Origin: JAGVSR01 sp963750715 | GTDB lineage: Bacteria; Pseudomonadota; Alphaproteobacteria; Rhizobiales; Hyphomicrobiaceae | Direction of reading: 5' to 3' | NCBI GenBank assembly: GCA_963750715.1 | Contig: CAVVRP010000012.1 | Span: 930,001 to 994,000, forward strand | Length of the DNA stretch: 64,000 bases | Part shown: positions 27,742-36,742 of the stretch, piece by piece | Numbering within the stretch: the stretch's first letter is position 1 | Layout of the letters: every line of letters starts with the position of its first letter | Notes under the pieces: generated by a model | What the model saw: the letters and a program-made list of their open reading frames with translations, nothing else | Told to the model about the DNA's origin: nothing | The model's database searches: none | Position numbers and translations under genes: made by a program

Positions 27742-27758
27742 GAATAATGATATTATTC
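27742..27758. promoter_or_regulatory. Palindromic operator candidate before fdsG
   Basis: GAATAAT-GAT-ATTATTC, a perfect 7-bp inverted repeat with a 3-nt centre, lies in the 188-nt gap between the LysR gene and fdsG. Size and AT-rich arms suit a LysR-type binding site. Confidence 0.6.
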
Positions 27759-27835
27759 CAAACTGGTGCGGACCCTTAGCTCGACAGTCAAGCGGCGGTC
27801 ACTGCGGCTGTTGCAATGCAGCAAAAGCATTGAAA

Positions 27836-28742
27836 TCAGACAGGTGCGGCAACCTTCCCGGCTTCGGCGACACGCTTGGCCACCGCCAGAAACGCCGCCG
27901 CGACAGGGGTATAGGGTTCGCGGGCCTTGAGGAGCAGACCGATCTCGTGCGTTACTGAGGGTTCCGTCAGAGTGATGGCCTTGAGGCGGCCAGGTCTGTC
28001 CAGAAACTCGGTGAAGCGGGCCGGCATGATCGTGGCCCACTCACCCGTCCACACGTGCGCCTGCAACAGCGCCATCGAGTTGGCTTCAAGCGTGGGCTCC
28101 CGCGAGCCGCCAGCTTCCGCCAGATGATTGTCGACCAGACGCCGGTTCTGCATCTCGGGTGTCAAAAGGCATAACTGCAGGCGGCCCGCTTCCGCCCACG
28201 TGATCGATTCGAGCTTTGCGAGCGGACTCGCCGGGGCAACGAGCAGCGCATAGCGTTCGGTAAATAGCGGCAGCGTGTGGAACTTCCGTAACGGCTCGGT
28301 GTCGATGTATGAGATGCCGGCTTCGAGTTCGAGATTGTCGACGCGGGATTGAATTTCGTCGGACGTCATCGCGGCAACCGAAAGCTTCACGGCACCGTGG
28401 CGGGCGCGGAACGGCATGGTCAGTTCCGGGACATAGGGTAGCGCCGTCGGAATAACTCCCAGTCGCAGCCGCCCGGTCAGACCCTTTTTCAACTGATCCA
28501 TGTCCTCGCGCATGGCGCGATAATCGCCAACGATGCGCCGCGCCCAGTCGAGCAGCTTCTCTCCTTCCGGCGTAAATCCGTGGAAGCGCGAGCCGCGCTC
28601 GACGATGACGACGCCGAACTGCTCCTCCAGAACTCTTTACGGCCGACGACAGCGTCGGCTGCGTCACGCCGACGGATTCGGCGGCGCGGCTGAAATGCCG
28701 CTCGCGCGACAGCGCAATCAGAAGTTCCAGCTTATCGATCAT
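27836..28742 (-). pseudogene. LysR-type regulator with one frame break
   Basis: The N-terminal helix-turn-helix is read from the ATG at 28742 (MIDKLELLIALSRERHFSRA, then GVTQPTLSSAVK). At about 28625-28635 one extra base shifts the frame; the expected continuation (LEEQFGVVIVERGSRFHGFT) is found in the next frame and runs to the stop at 27836 through the effector domain. Both halves are well preserved. The gene lies just upstream of fdsG in the same direction, so it is the probable formate dehydrogenase regulator. Either a recent mutation or an assembly indel explains the break. Confidence 0.8.
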
Positions 28743-28969
28743 GAGACCTGCAATGGATTAGCGCGCGACGCCGCCCCCAGCATGGGCTCTCCAGGTGCGA
28801 AAGGTACAGTACCGGAACCGCGCTCGGACCCATAGGTCTACGATGGTGGCTGGAGGGCCAAGCCGATCCGGGATGCGAACGGCGAGAGACGTCAATTTAA
28901 TTAAGTAATATCATAGCTTTAAAATCTGAAGATGACGTTGCCACGACCGATATGCGCAACCAGCACGCC

Positions 28970-30475
28970 TCACGTCCCGCAGAATGTTTCGGTGACGACC
29001 TCTTCGGGAAGTGGCGGCGCCGCGAAGTCCGCGTTGTCAGGCTGGTCGTCGAATGGCCTGGCCAGCACGGCGAGCAGGCGGTTGAACGGGGCCAGATCGC
29101 CATGGTTGACAGCGGCAGCGATCGCCTGCTGGATCTGGTGATTGCGTGGAATAAAAGCCGGGTTGACCCTCCGCAGAGCCTCGGCGGTCGAATTGGCGCG
29201 CGCCGCATCCGCCAGCCGTGCCCGCCATCGCCGGGCCCACTCGTCAAAGGCGGAGGGATCACTGAAAAAACGCCCCACGCCCTGGTCGCCATCGGGCCCA
29301 AGGCTCGCCGCTGCCAGGCCACGGAACGTCAGGGTGAAGTCCGCCGAACTACACGCCATTCGATTGAGCAGATCCTCGGCGATTTCGATGTCCTGCGGTT
29401 CGCTGCCCGGCAATCCGATCTTGGCGCATAGCCCCGACGCATACGCGGCCTCGAAGATGCTGCCGAATGCGTTGATCGCCTCCTGCGCCTGCACCACTGC
29501 CGACGCCTCGTCTTGGGCAAGCAACGGCAACAATGTCTCCGCTAGCCGTATCAGGTTCCATTGCGCGATCGGCGGCTGGTTTGCGTAGGCGTAGCGGCCA
29601 GTCTGGTCGATCGAACTGTAGACGGTCGCGGGATGATAGCTATCCATGAACGCACAGGGACCGTAGTCGATCGTCTCGCCGGCAATCGACATGTTATCGG
29701 TGTTCATGACGCCATGAATGAAGCCGACGAGGAGCCAGCGGGCGACCAGCCGCGCCTGCCGCGCGACGACGGCATCGAGAAAACTGCGATACGGGTTCGC
29801 GGCAGAAGCCACAACTGGGTAATGACGCGCGATGACGTAATCCACCAGCACGCGGAGAGCCTCGACGTCTCGGCGCACGGCGAAGTACTGGAACGTGCCG
29901 ACGCGAATATGGCTCGACGCAACGCGCGTCAGAACCGCGCCCGGCAGCATCGTGTCGCGTAAAACGTACTCTCCTGTCAGCACCGCGGCTAGCGCTCTCG
30001 TCGTTGGTATGCCGAGCGCGGCCATCGCCTCGCTGACGATGTATTCCCGCAGCACCGGGCCGAGCGCCGCCCGGCCGTCACCCCTCCGCGAAAAGGGCGT
30101 CGGACCTGCACCCTTCAACTGGATATCGTAGCGCTTAGCGTCTCGGCCTATCACCTCGCCGAGCAGGATCGCCCGCCCATCGCCCAGTTGCGGAACAAAA
30201 CCTCCGAACTGATGGCCGGCGTAAGCGGTCGCGATCGGATCGGCGCCTTCTGGGACGCGGTTGCCAGCAAGCACTGCCACACCATCCGGGGATGCCAGGC
30301 GATGCGCATCGAGCCCGAGTTGAGCCGCCAGTGTCTCATTCACCCGGATGAGCTGCGGGGCGGCGACCGGCGTCGGCGGCAGACGCTTGAAGAAGCGCTC
30401 CGGAAGCCGCGCGTAGCTGTTGTCGAAAGCAAACAGGTCCCGCGTCTCGGATGCGCTCGCCAGTTCCGTTTTCAT
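28970..30475 (-). CDS. selO: SelO/YdiU protein AMPylase
   Basis: This is a pseudokinase-fold protein of about 501 residues (ATG at 30475). SelO family blocks are YAGHQFGGFVPQLGDGRAIL, QLKGAGPTPFSRRGDGRAAL, LREYIVSEAMAALGIPTTRA and FIHGVMNTDNMSIAGETIDY, which holds the metal-binding Asn/Asp. Members transfer AMP to Ser, Thr or Tyr of target proteins and are linked to redox homeostasis. The C-terminus ends VTETFCGT, keeping the penultimate-region Cys typical of bacterial SelO. It lies downstream of arsC on the same strand. Confidence 0.93.
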   Translation of the reverse strand: MKTELASASETRDLFAFDNSYARLPERFFKRLPPTPVAAPQLIRVNETLAAQLGLDAHRLASPDGVAVLAGNRVPEGADPIATAYAGHQFGGFVPQLGDGRAILLGEVIGRDAKRYDIQLKGAGPTPFSRRGDGRAALGPVLREYIVSEAMAALGIPTTRALAAVLTGEYVLRDTMLPGAVLTRVASSHIRVGTFQYFAVRRDVEALRVLVDYVIARHYPVVASAANPYRSFLDAVVARQARLVARWLLVGFIHGVMNTDNMSIAGETIDYGPCAFMDSYHPATVYSSIDQTGRYAYANQPPIAQWNLIRLAETLLPLLAQDEASAVVQAQEAINAFGSIFEAAYASGLCAKIGLPGSEPQDIEIAEDLLNRMACSSADFTLTFRGLAAASLGPDGDQGVGRFFSDPSAFDEWARRWRARLADAARANSTAEALRRVNPAFIPRNHQIQQAIAAAVNHGDLAPFNRLLAVLARPFDDQPDNADFAAPPLPEEVVTETFCGT

Positions 30476-30546
30476 GTGCACTCTCAAGCCGGCCCGAGCA
30501 TGAGGCCGGACAAGCTTCGTCTATAAAGGCGATGACGGGGTTCGCA

Positions 30547-30975
30547 TCAAGGCCGTCTTTTGCCGGAAGGACGTTTGGCGGAGACGACCTCGCCGTCTTC
30601 CTTGATGAAGGCCCCAATATTGGGGCTGGGCAGGATATCCAGCACAAGCTCCGATGGGCGGCACAAGCGTGTGCCAAGCGGCGTCACGACGATCGGACGA
30701 TTGATCAGAACCGGATGAGTGAGCATGGCCTCGATCAACTGCTCGTCCGTTATCGAACTGTTGCCAAGTCCCAGTTCGTCATACGGCGTACCCTTGCGGC
30801 GCAGAAGGTCGCGCGGACCACACCCCATGTCGCGGAGAAGCCGTTCCAGTTCGCCGCGCGATGGCGGGGTCTTCAGATACTCGACCACGCGTGGCTCCTC
30901 ACCACTCGCCCGAATCATGGCCAACGTGTTGCGAGAGGTTCCGCAGGCCGGGTTGTGATAAATCGTAACTGTCAT
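30547..30975 (-). CDS. arsC: ArsC-type arsenate reductase
   Basis: This is a glutaredoxin-dependent reductase of about 142 residues starting at the ATG at 30975. The catalytic Cys is in YHNPACGTSRNTLAMIR (about residue 10). The Arg residues of the arsenate site are in LINRPIVVTPLGTRLCRPSE. The family reduces arsenate to arsenite with glutathione and glutaredoxin. No arsR, arsB or acr3 gene is nearby, so the role may be broader than arsenic resistance. It lies 71 nt upstream of selO on the same strand. Confidence 0.9.
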   Translation of the reverse strand: MTVTIYHNPACGTSRNTLAMIRASGEEPRVVEYLKTPPSRGELERLLRDMGCGPRDLLRRKGTPYDELGLGNSSITDEQLIEAMLTHPVLINRPIVVTPLGTRLCRPSELVLDILPSPNIGAFIKEDGEVVSAKRPSGKRRP

Positions 30976-31114
30976 CGCGTCAGACCTTCTCGGGCAATTC
31001 GCGCGGAGCAACTATCCGGCATCGTCGCCGCAAAGGGCCCTCAAACTTGCGTGAAATCAACTTGCAGAAGGGCAGCTCGGCATAATAACGCACCAAACCG
31101 CTTGGAGAACAGTC

Positions 31115-31456
31115 ATGGGGATCGGGTGCATCGGCTGGGGATCGGCGATGGCGATAATTGCCGTGACCACGGCCGCACAAGCCGTCGACAGCGTCGAGAT
31201 GCAGGGACAAACGATTCTCGAGATGCATTGCAGCCGCTGCCATGCCATCGGCGCGGAGGGTGCGAGCACGCACCCGCAGGCACCGCCGTTCCGCGAGGTG
31301 GTCGGCAGATACCCGCCGGCCACGTTGGCCGAATCCCTGGCTGAGGGAATAGTCACAGGTCATCCGGACATGCCGGAATTGTCTTTCCAGCCGCCAGAGA
31401 TCGAGGCCATCATCGCTTATCTGGAAAAGCTGAAGGCCGGTCAACCGGCCAAGTGA
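31115..31456 (+). CDS. Small periplasmic cytochrome c
   Basis: This 113-residue protein has a signal peptide (MGIGCIGWGSAMAIIAVTTA, cleavage near AAQA). One haem site CSRCH follows in ILEMHCSRCHAIGAEG, and the likely distal ligand is Met in GHPDMPELSF. It ends with the C-terminal helix IEAIIAYLEKL typical of class I cytochromes c. It is an electron carrier in the periplasm. It is convergent with a second cytochrome c gene whose stop lies 26 nt away. The partner enzyme is not visible. Confidence 0.88.
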   Translation: MGIGCIGWGSAMAIIAVTTAAQAVDSVEMQGQTILEMHCSRCHAIGAEGASTHPQAPPFREVVGRYPPATLAESLAEGIVTGHPDMPELSFQPPEIEAIIAYLEKLKAGQPAK

Positions 31457-31482
31457 GCCCGCTCGGAACAGCGACGCGCGAC

Positions 31483-32082
31483 TTACTCGGGGGGGAAGCC
31501 GGCGCGCATGTATGCGATGACGGCCCAGATCTCATCGCGGCTCAACGTATCGCGGAAGGCCGGCATGTCGGACTCGAACTGCTTGCCGCCGTCGGAGATC
31601 GTCCACAACAGGTACTCGTCCACCGAGATCGGGCGGCGGATCATGTAGGCGAGCAACGCCGGTGACGGTACCACAGCCTTGGCCACATCGCCGTTCCCCA
31701 TGCCGCTGCCGCCGTGACAGCTGGCGCAATGTTGGGAATAGACCACGCTGCCTCGATCAATCGCATCGGGCGCATTCGTCACTGTCGAATGCGCCCCCTC
31801 GTACGCCTTGGGAACGCCGAGGTACATGAAGGTGGTATGGCGCAGCAGCCGCACCATCATGCCTTTGGGCATATGGCCTGGCCCCCAAAGCTCGCGCGTC
31901 ATCCATTCCGGTTGCCAGTAGTCGAAACCGGGCGGCGGAGCCCGGCTTTCTGGAGCCGTGGGAGGATCTTCGGCGCGCGCCACAAGGCTTGCCACCGCGA
32001 TCGTCAGTCCCAGCAGGAACGAGAGAACACACGTCTGCGCAAAACGCTCGGCACACCACCGCATCGCTGTTTGCATAAGCAT
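31483..32082 (-). CDS. Periplasmic or membrane-anchored cytochrome c
   Basis: This is a protein of about 199 residues. The ATG at 32082 is preceded by GAGGGAAA; the open frame extends to 32193 without family support. The N-terminal hydrophobic stretch (CVLSFLLGLTIAVASLVARA) is a signal peptide or anchor. A Trp/Met-rich segment (DYWQPEWMTRELWGPGHMPK) precedes the haem domain with CASCHGGSGMGNGD and the likely Met ligand in ESDMPAFRDTLS. The extra ~70 residues before the haem site are unusual. Electron-transfer partner unknown. Confidence 0.85.
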   Translation of the reverse strand: MLMQTAMRWCAERFAQTCVLSFLLGLTIAVASLVARAEDPPTAPESRAPPPGFDYWQPEWMTRELWGPGHMPKGMMVRLLRHTTFMYLGVPKAYEGAHSTVTNAPDAIDRGSVVYSQHCASCHGGSGMGNGDVAKAVVPSPALLAYMIRRPISVDEYLLWTISDGGKQFESDMPAFRDTLSRDEIWAVIAYMRAGFPPE

Positions 32083-32252
32083 CGCGATTTCCCTCGAAAA
32101 ACGGCCGCAGCCGCGAATCGCCAGGAACGATGCACGAGGCCTACCGATCGATCCTTGATCAAGATCAGCACCGCAATAAAGGTCTGTGTACAATCGCGAG
32201 GCGGCGTCCGGCCACTACATCGAACGCCGCCCCACGAAGTCGACAGCGAAAA

Positions 32253-33218
32253 TCAGGCCAGCTTGAACGGCATGTCCTTGCCGGCGAAGAAGGCATCGAT
32301 GTTATCGAGCGCCTCGAAGCCCATCTGGTTGCGCGCCTCGATGGCCGCCGAGCCCAGATGCGGGAATAGGAAGGTGTTGGGTAGGCCGTAGTAGCCCTCG
32401 TGGATCTTGGGTTCGCCCGCGAACACATCGAGGCCGGCATAAGCCAGACGGCCCGACTTCAGCGCCGCGATCATGTCCTCGTCGTTGACGAGATCGCCTC
32501 GCGCCGTGTTCACGACGATGGCGCCGTGGGGCAGCTTCTCGATCACGCTCTTGTTGAAGAAGTAGCGCGTCTCCAGCGTCGAGGGAGCGTTGATGGAAAA
32601 GAACTGCGAGACGGAAAGCAGGCTGTCCAGGGTCGGGTGATACGTGACGCCCAGTTCCTTTTCCTTGTCCGGCGACTGGCGGTAGATGTCGTAGTAGTGG
32701 ACATCCATGTCGAAGCCGCGGGCCCGCTTCGCCAGCGCCTGACCGATCTTGCCGAAGCCGTAGATGCCCAGAACCTTGTTATCGAGGCGCTGACCGACAA
32801 GTTGCAGCGGCTGCCAGCCAGGCCAGGAGCGCGAGCGTATCATGCATTCGCCCTCGGAGGCGCGGCGGGCAGACCCGAGCAGCAGCAGCATGGCGATCTC
32901 TGCAGTCGCGACTGTTACGCCGTGGGGCGCATTGCCGACCTTGATGCCGCGTGCCTTGCAGGCATCGAGATCGATATGATCAAACCCGATCGAAAACGTC
33001 GAGATGCACTTGATGTTCTCAGGCATGCGGTCGATCACGTCCTTGCGGCACTTCTCATTGAGCGTGAGAAGAATCGCATCGACCGACTTCGCCGTTTCGA
33101 TCATTTCGTCGATGGTGATCTTGGGGTCATCGCCATGAGCGACGACATCGTAGGTGGCCCGGGCGCGGGCCATGGCGGCTTCCGGCAGAGGCCAAGTGAT
33201 AAGGATTTTCTTCTTCAT
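32253..33218 (-). CDS. hprA: D-glycerate dehydrogenase / hydroxypyruvate reductase
   Basis: This 321-residue D-isomer-specific 2-hydroxyacid dehydrogenase has the NAD motif GIYGFGKIGQALAKRA, the catalytic Arg in NTARGDLVNDED, the Glu in VFAGEPKIHEGYY and the His in FPHLGSAA. From memory, the N-terminal MKKKILITWPLPEAAMARAR and the length of 321 match the structurally known Hyphomicrobium methylovorum enzyme. It reduces hydroxypyruvate to glycerate in the serine cycle of C1 assimilation. No other serine-cycle gene is adjacent. Confidence 0.92.
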   Translation of the reverse strand: MKKKILITWPLPEAAMARARATYDVVAHGDDPKITIDEMIETAKSVDAILLTLNEKCRKDVIDRMPENIKCISTFSIGFDHIDLDACKARGIKVGNAPHGVTVATAEIAMLLLLGSARRASEGECMIRSRSWPGWQPLQLVGQRLDNKVLGIYGFGKIGQALAKRARGFDMDVHYYDIYRQSPDKEKELGVTYHPTLDSLLSVSQFFSINAPSTLETRYFFNKSVIEKLPHGAIVVNTARGDLVNDEDMIAALKSGRLAYAGLDVFAGEPKIHEGYYGLPNTFLFPHLGSAAIEARNQMGFEALDNIDAFFAGKDMPFKLA

Positions 33219-33425
33219 GGGTTGCGTGTCCTCCCCCGGATCTGAATTTTATCGAAATCTGGCGGCGATCCATGCCGCATGGACGGCTGCGTGACAAGCG
33301 TCTCAGCTCACTTACGGCGCTAACGCTTTGTTCACCATACCAGGGCCAGTGTCGGGGGCAGGCACGGCCGGCGCAACCGTTTGGGGTGCGGATTGGCGGA
33401 TACGGAGAGACCCGGAGAGCCGCAG

Positions 33426-33806
33426 ATGAGAGTATTCGTCGTCCTGCTCGCACTTCTGGCGGGCGGAAAAATCTGGTTCCAAGAAAGCGCTTACCGCACT
33501 GCGACGCGAGATGCGCTGGTGTCGGCATATGGTAGTCGGGCGGCGCAGTCCTGCCAGGCGCAGCCTGCCGTGGATGTCAGGGGCGTGGCGCTGACCGTCG
33601 GGGCGATCGACTGGGCTCGCAATGCCACGATCGACTACATGGTCGGCAATCCGAACGTGCCGGTCTATCCGTGGCAGGTGGACAGCCCGCTCTGGGACAA
33701 GCGCTACAAGCACGCCCATCTGCGTCTGACCTCGGGGGACAGCATGACCCGGATCGTCTGCGACTATGACCTGGTTGCCGGGGGCGCCACGCTGTCAGTG
33801 ATGTGA
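33426..33806 (+). CDS. Small exported hypothetical protein
   Basis: This is a protein of about 126 residues. The ATG at 33426 follows GGAGAG; the frame is open from 33381. A single N-terminal hydrophobic helix (MRVFVVLLALLAGGKIWF) is a signal or anchor. The mature part has two Cys (AQSCQAQ, IVCDYDL) and Tyr/Trp-rich segments (VYPWQVDSPLWDKRYKHAHL). It converges with the methyltransferase gene, with 7 nt between stops. Family not recognised. Confidence 0.6.
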   Translation: MRVFVVLLALLAGGKIWFQESAYRTATRDALVSAYGSRAAQSCQAQPAVDVRGVALTVGAIDWARNATIDYMVGNPNVPVYPWQVDSPLWDKRYKHAHLRLTSGDSMTRIVCDYDLVAGGATLSVM

Positions 33807-33813
33807 ACGCGGG

Positions 33814-34497
33814 TCAGCGCTTGCGCGCCATGATGGCGATCTGCGTCATGAACAGATGGTCGAAGCGCCCTTTGCTGAGGCGCGATATCCATTGCGTGCG
33901 CGGCGAGAACGGCGTCACAGGTCCCAGCGCCTCGATTCTGAAACCGGCGTCCTCGAACATTGCCGCAAACGTCTCGGGCGTGAACCACCGCAGGTGGGTC
34001 CGGTCGAAAACGCCTTGGTCGGCAGGATCGAATCGGCCCATGGCGAGTTCGCGGATGACCCTCCAGTGCGAGACGTTCGGTGAACTCGCCAGCACCATTC
34101 CGCCCTGGCGCAGATAGCGCGACAAGCGGCGAAGCGTCTGGCCCGGTTCGCGCAGGTGCTCGAGCACTTCCGACAGGATCAGCGCATCGAAGGAGGCCGG
34201 CTGCCAGTCGAAATCGAGGGCCTCGACATCTCCGACGACGACATCGCTCAGCACACGGCACGCCTGACGCGCAGCCTGCTCGGTCAACTCGACGCCGATG
34301 TAGCGGCCGGCGCGGCCCCGCGCGAGCGCGAGAGCCCCCGTCGCCCCGGTGCCGCATCCGATCTCGAGAATCGATGCCATGGTATCGCGCGGCAGAAGTC
34401 TCACGAAGTCTGCGCGGGCATTGTTGAAATACGCCGTCGACTTGCCGTCGTAGGCGGCTTCCAGCTGTGCCGTGCTCGTTAACGCATTGGTTGTCAC
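33814..34497 (-). CDS. Class I SAM-dependent methyltransferase
   Basis: This is a protein of about 227 residues. The GTG at 34497 has GGAG at 8-nt spacing; an open extension to 34626 is less likely. SAM-binding blocks are ILEIGCGTGATGALALARGR, YIGVELTEQAARQA, GDVEALDFDWQPASFDALIL and SEVLEHLREPG. The rest (SSPNVSHWRVIRELAMGRFD, THLRWFTPETFAAMFEDAGF) is the pattern of MetW/UbiG-like enzymes found in surface polysaccharide clusters. It is divergent from the polysaccharide export gene, so a sugar or lipid substrate is plausible but unproven. Confidence 0.82.
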   Translation of the reverse strand: MTTNALTSTAQLEAAYDGKSTAYFNNARADFVRLLPRDTMASILEIGCGTGATGALALARGRAGRYIGVELTEQAARQACRVLSDVVVGDVEALDFDWQPASFDALILSEVLEHLREPGQTLRRLSRYLRQGGMVLASSPNVSHWRVIRELAMGRFDPADQGVFDRTHLRWFTPETFAAMFEDAGFRIEALGPVTPFSPRTQWISRLSKGRFDHLFMTQIAIMARKR

Positions 34498-34749
34498 GGC
34501 GATGTCTCCGCGGCTTGACCGACCACGTAAGTTAGCAACCACTACTGAACACGCTCCTAACGCGATCGGTCCAAGTTTGCCGCTGCGTATCGAAGTGGTG
34601 CTTCTACGAAGGATTTGTAAAGCCATACTCTTTTATTGAATCCATTAGGTCGAAATTTACCCCAACTGGCGTTTCCTGAGCTGTGAGGCGAACTGTTTTG
34701 CCGAATTGGCATCGCCTCCGGACTTAGAAGTGCATTCGAGCCAGTGGTA

Positions 34750-35343
34750 ATGCGTATGTCGCTCGGTCAAATCTTTCGCGGCCTTGTTGCCGTCGTCGTC
34801 GCCGCTGGCATGGCCGGCGCGTGTTCGGACAACATCGGTCCACCGCCGCCCGGTTTCTCGAGCGCGGAAGCCGCCAGTTCGTTCGGGCGAGCCTACCGTC
34901 TTGGTATCGGCGACAAGCTCAAAGTGACCGTTTTCGGCGAGGACAATCTGTCCGGTCCGGTCGAAGTCAACGCCATGGGTCAGGTCGCGCTGCCGCTTAC
35001 CGGCGAAGTGCGCGCCCAGGGACTGACGCTGACCGAATTCCGCGACACGGTTTCACGCAAGCTGGCGGAAGGCTACCTCAAGAACCCGCGCGTGACAGTC
35101 GAAGTCGTCTCCTATCGCCCCATCTTCGTCCACGGCGAAGTCAAAACCGGCGGTGAATTCCAATACAAGAACGGCCTCAAGCTGCGCGACGCCGTCGCGA
35201 TGGCGGGCGGCTACACTTATCGGGCCAATGAAGGCTTCGTCTATCTCGTGCGCGAAGGCGGACAAGAGGTGAAGCTCGCCATGCCATCCGACTTACCCGT
35301 TCTCCCCGGCGACAACATCAGGATACCCGAACGCTTTTTCTAA
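34750..35343 (+). CDS. Polysaccharide export lipoprotein (Wza/GumB-like)
   Basis: This is a protein of about 197 residues (ATG at 34750; a GTG at 34744 is also possible). Its lipoprotein signal ends in AGAC. The Poly_export domain YRLGIGDKLKVTVFGEDNLS ... VNAMGQVALPLTGEV is followed by a SLBB-type domain (FVHGEVKTGGEFQYKNGLKL, AMAGGYTYRANEGF) and the usual LPGDNIRIPERFF end. It should form the outer-membrane polysaccharide pore. It is the first gene of the exopolysaccharide cluster and lies 14 nt before the outer-membrane barrel gene. Confidence 0.9.
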   Translation: MRMSLGQIFRGLVAVVVAAGMAGACSDNIGPPPPGFSSAEAASSFGRAYRLGIGDKLKVTVFGEDNLSGPVEVNAMGQVALPLTGEVRAQGLTLTEFRDTVSRKLAEGYLKNPRVTVEVVSYRPIFVHGEVKTGGEFQYKNGLKLRDAVAMAGGYTYRANEGFVYLVREGGQEVKLAMPSDLPVLPGDNIRIPERFF

Positions 35344-35357
35344 GCCGCCCAAGCCGT

Positions 35358-36734
35358 ATGAAACCCCGCACCAGGCAACGAATGAACAGCGCACGCGACA
35401 TCGCAATGCCCCGAACCTGGCCACTTGGCCGGGCGCTCGTCGGCGCGTCCGCGGCCGCGGGACTTCTGTGCGGGCCCCATGCTCAGGCCAACAACCTCGA
35501 CAGTGACGATGGTCTCATCACGGAGACAGTCGCCGGCCGCGACCGGTTGAAGGTCTACGACAACATTAAGAAGTACGGCGCCGAACGCGTCGCTGACCGC
35601 GACCGCCAGTTCGCCCAGCCCGACGGCGTGCGCATTGGCAACTTCATCGTCTACCCGTCGATTGCCGACAACGTCGTATATGACGACAACATCTTCGACT
35701 CGTCTGTCGGTCGCACTGCCGACTGGCGCAACGAGTTCCGGCCCGGCATTGCCTTGCAGTCGAACTTGCCTCGACATGAGATCGATCTGTCCCTTGCCGG
35801 CAAGATCGTCACTTACGCAGATAATACGGATCAGAACTACGAGGACTACATTGCGCAGATACGCGGGGCTCTCCATTTCGACCACGCCACGACGATGTCG
35901 GCTTCGGTCCTTTCAGCGTTGGAGCACGAAGAGCGCAGTGCCATCACGGCTCCCATCGACGCCGCCGAACCGGTGCCAGTTACGCACCACCGCGTCGTCG
36001 CGGGCCTGACGCGCGATGCCGGACGCCTCTGCGGCACCCTTTCTGCAACGGCCGAAGACTACAACTATGGCGACGTCACCGCGACCGATGGCTCCACACT
36101 CGATCAGAGCTACCGCGATCAGACCATCTACAGCGCGCAACTGAAGACCGGATACAGGTTTTCTCCGGGCTATGATCTCATCACCAAGTTCAAGGTCTCC
36201 CGCCTCATCAATGAAGGCCAGGACGACGAAAACCGCGACGCGATGGAATACGAAGCCCTTACGGGACTCGCCTTCGAAACCGATCCGCTTCTGCGCTGGC
36301 GATTGCTCGGTGGTTACGGGTGGCGGGAGTACGATTCGTCCAGTCTGTCCTCCGTGTCGAGCGGCCTGCTCGAAGGCGATGTCATCTGGCTGCCGACGCA
36401 ACGTATGACCGTCTACGGCACCATCAAGCACGAGATCGTCGACTACATCGGCTCCGTGGGTGACGGCCTCATCGAGACTTCGGCCTCGGCCCGTATCGAG
36501 TATGAGATCCGCCACGACCTGGTCGGCACGGTGGACCTCGAATATCTCGACGCGAACTTCATTGGCTCCCCCCGGCATGACCAGATCCTCACGGCCGGCG
36601 TCGGGCTCGACTACTACTACACCAAGAACTGGCTGTTCACGCTCGGCTACGTCTTCGAGGACCGCCAGTCCAACGAAGATATCTACGACACGACGCGCAA
36701 CCGGTTCCGGGCCGGCGCGAAACTGAAATTTTAG
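35358..36734 (+). CDS. Outer-membrane beta-barrel protein of polysaccharide locus
   Basis: This 458-residue protein has a signal peptide within the first ~45 residues (LGRALVGASAAAGLL ... HAQA/NN). It is then strand-rich with alternating aromatic residues and ends in FRAGAKLKF, the C-terminal Phe of barrel proteins. The segment YPSIADNVVYDDNIFDSSVG and the closing VGLDYYYTKNWLFTLGYVFE resemble the BBP2-type barrels that accompany Wza/Wzc genes. It is probably a secretion or adhesion partner in the outer membrane. It is followed 8 nt later by the Wzc-like gene. Confidence 0.8.
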   Translation: MKPRTRQRMNSARDIAMPRTWPLGRALVGASAAAGLLCGPHAQANNLDSDDGLITETVAGRDRLKVYDNIKKYGAERVADRDRQFAQPDGVRIGNFIVYPSIADNVVYDDNIFDSSVGRTADWRNEFRPGIALQSNLPRHEIDLSLAGKIVTYADNTDQNYEDYIAQIRGALHFDHATTMSASVLSALEHEERSAITAPIDAAEPVPVTHHRVVAGLTRDAGRLCGTLSATAEDYNYGDVTATDGSTLDQSYRDQTIYSAQLKTGYRFSPGYDLITKFKVSRLINEGQDDENRDAMEYEALTGLAFETDPLLRWRLLGGYGWREYDSSSLSSVSSGLLEGDVIWLPTQRMTVYGTIKHEIVDYIGSVGDGLIETSASARIEYEIRHDLVGTVDLEYLDANFIGSPRHDQILTAGVGLDYYYTKNWLFTLGYVFEDRQSNEDIYDTTRNRFRAGAKLKF

Positions 36735-36742
36735 GAACGGCG

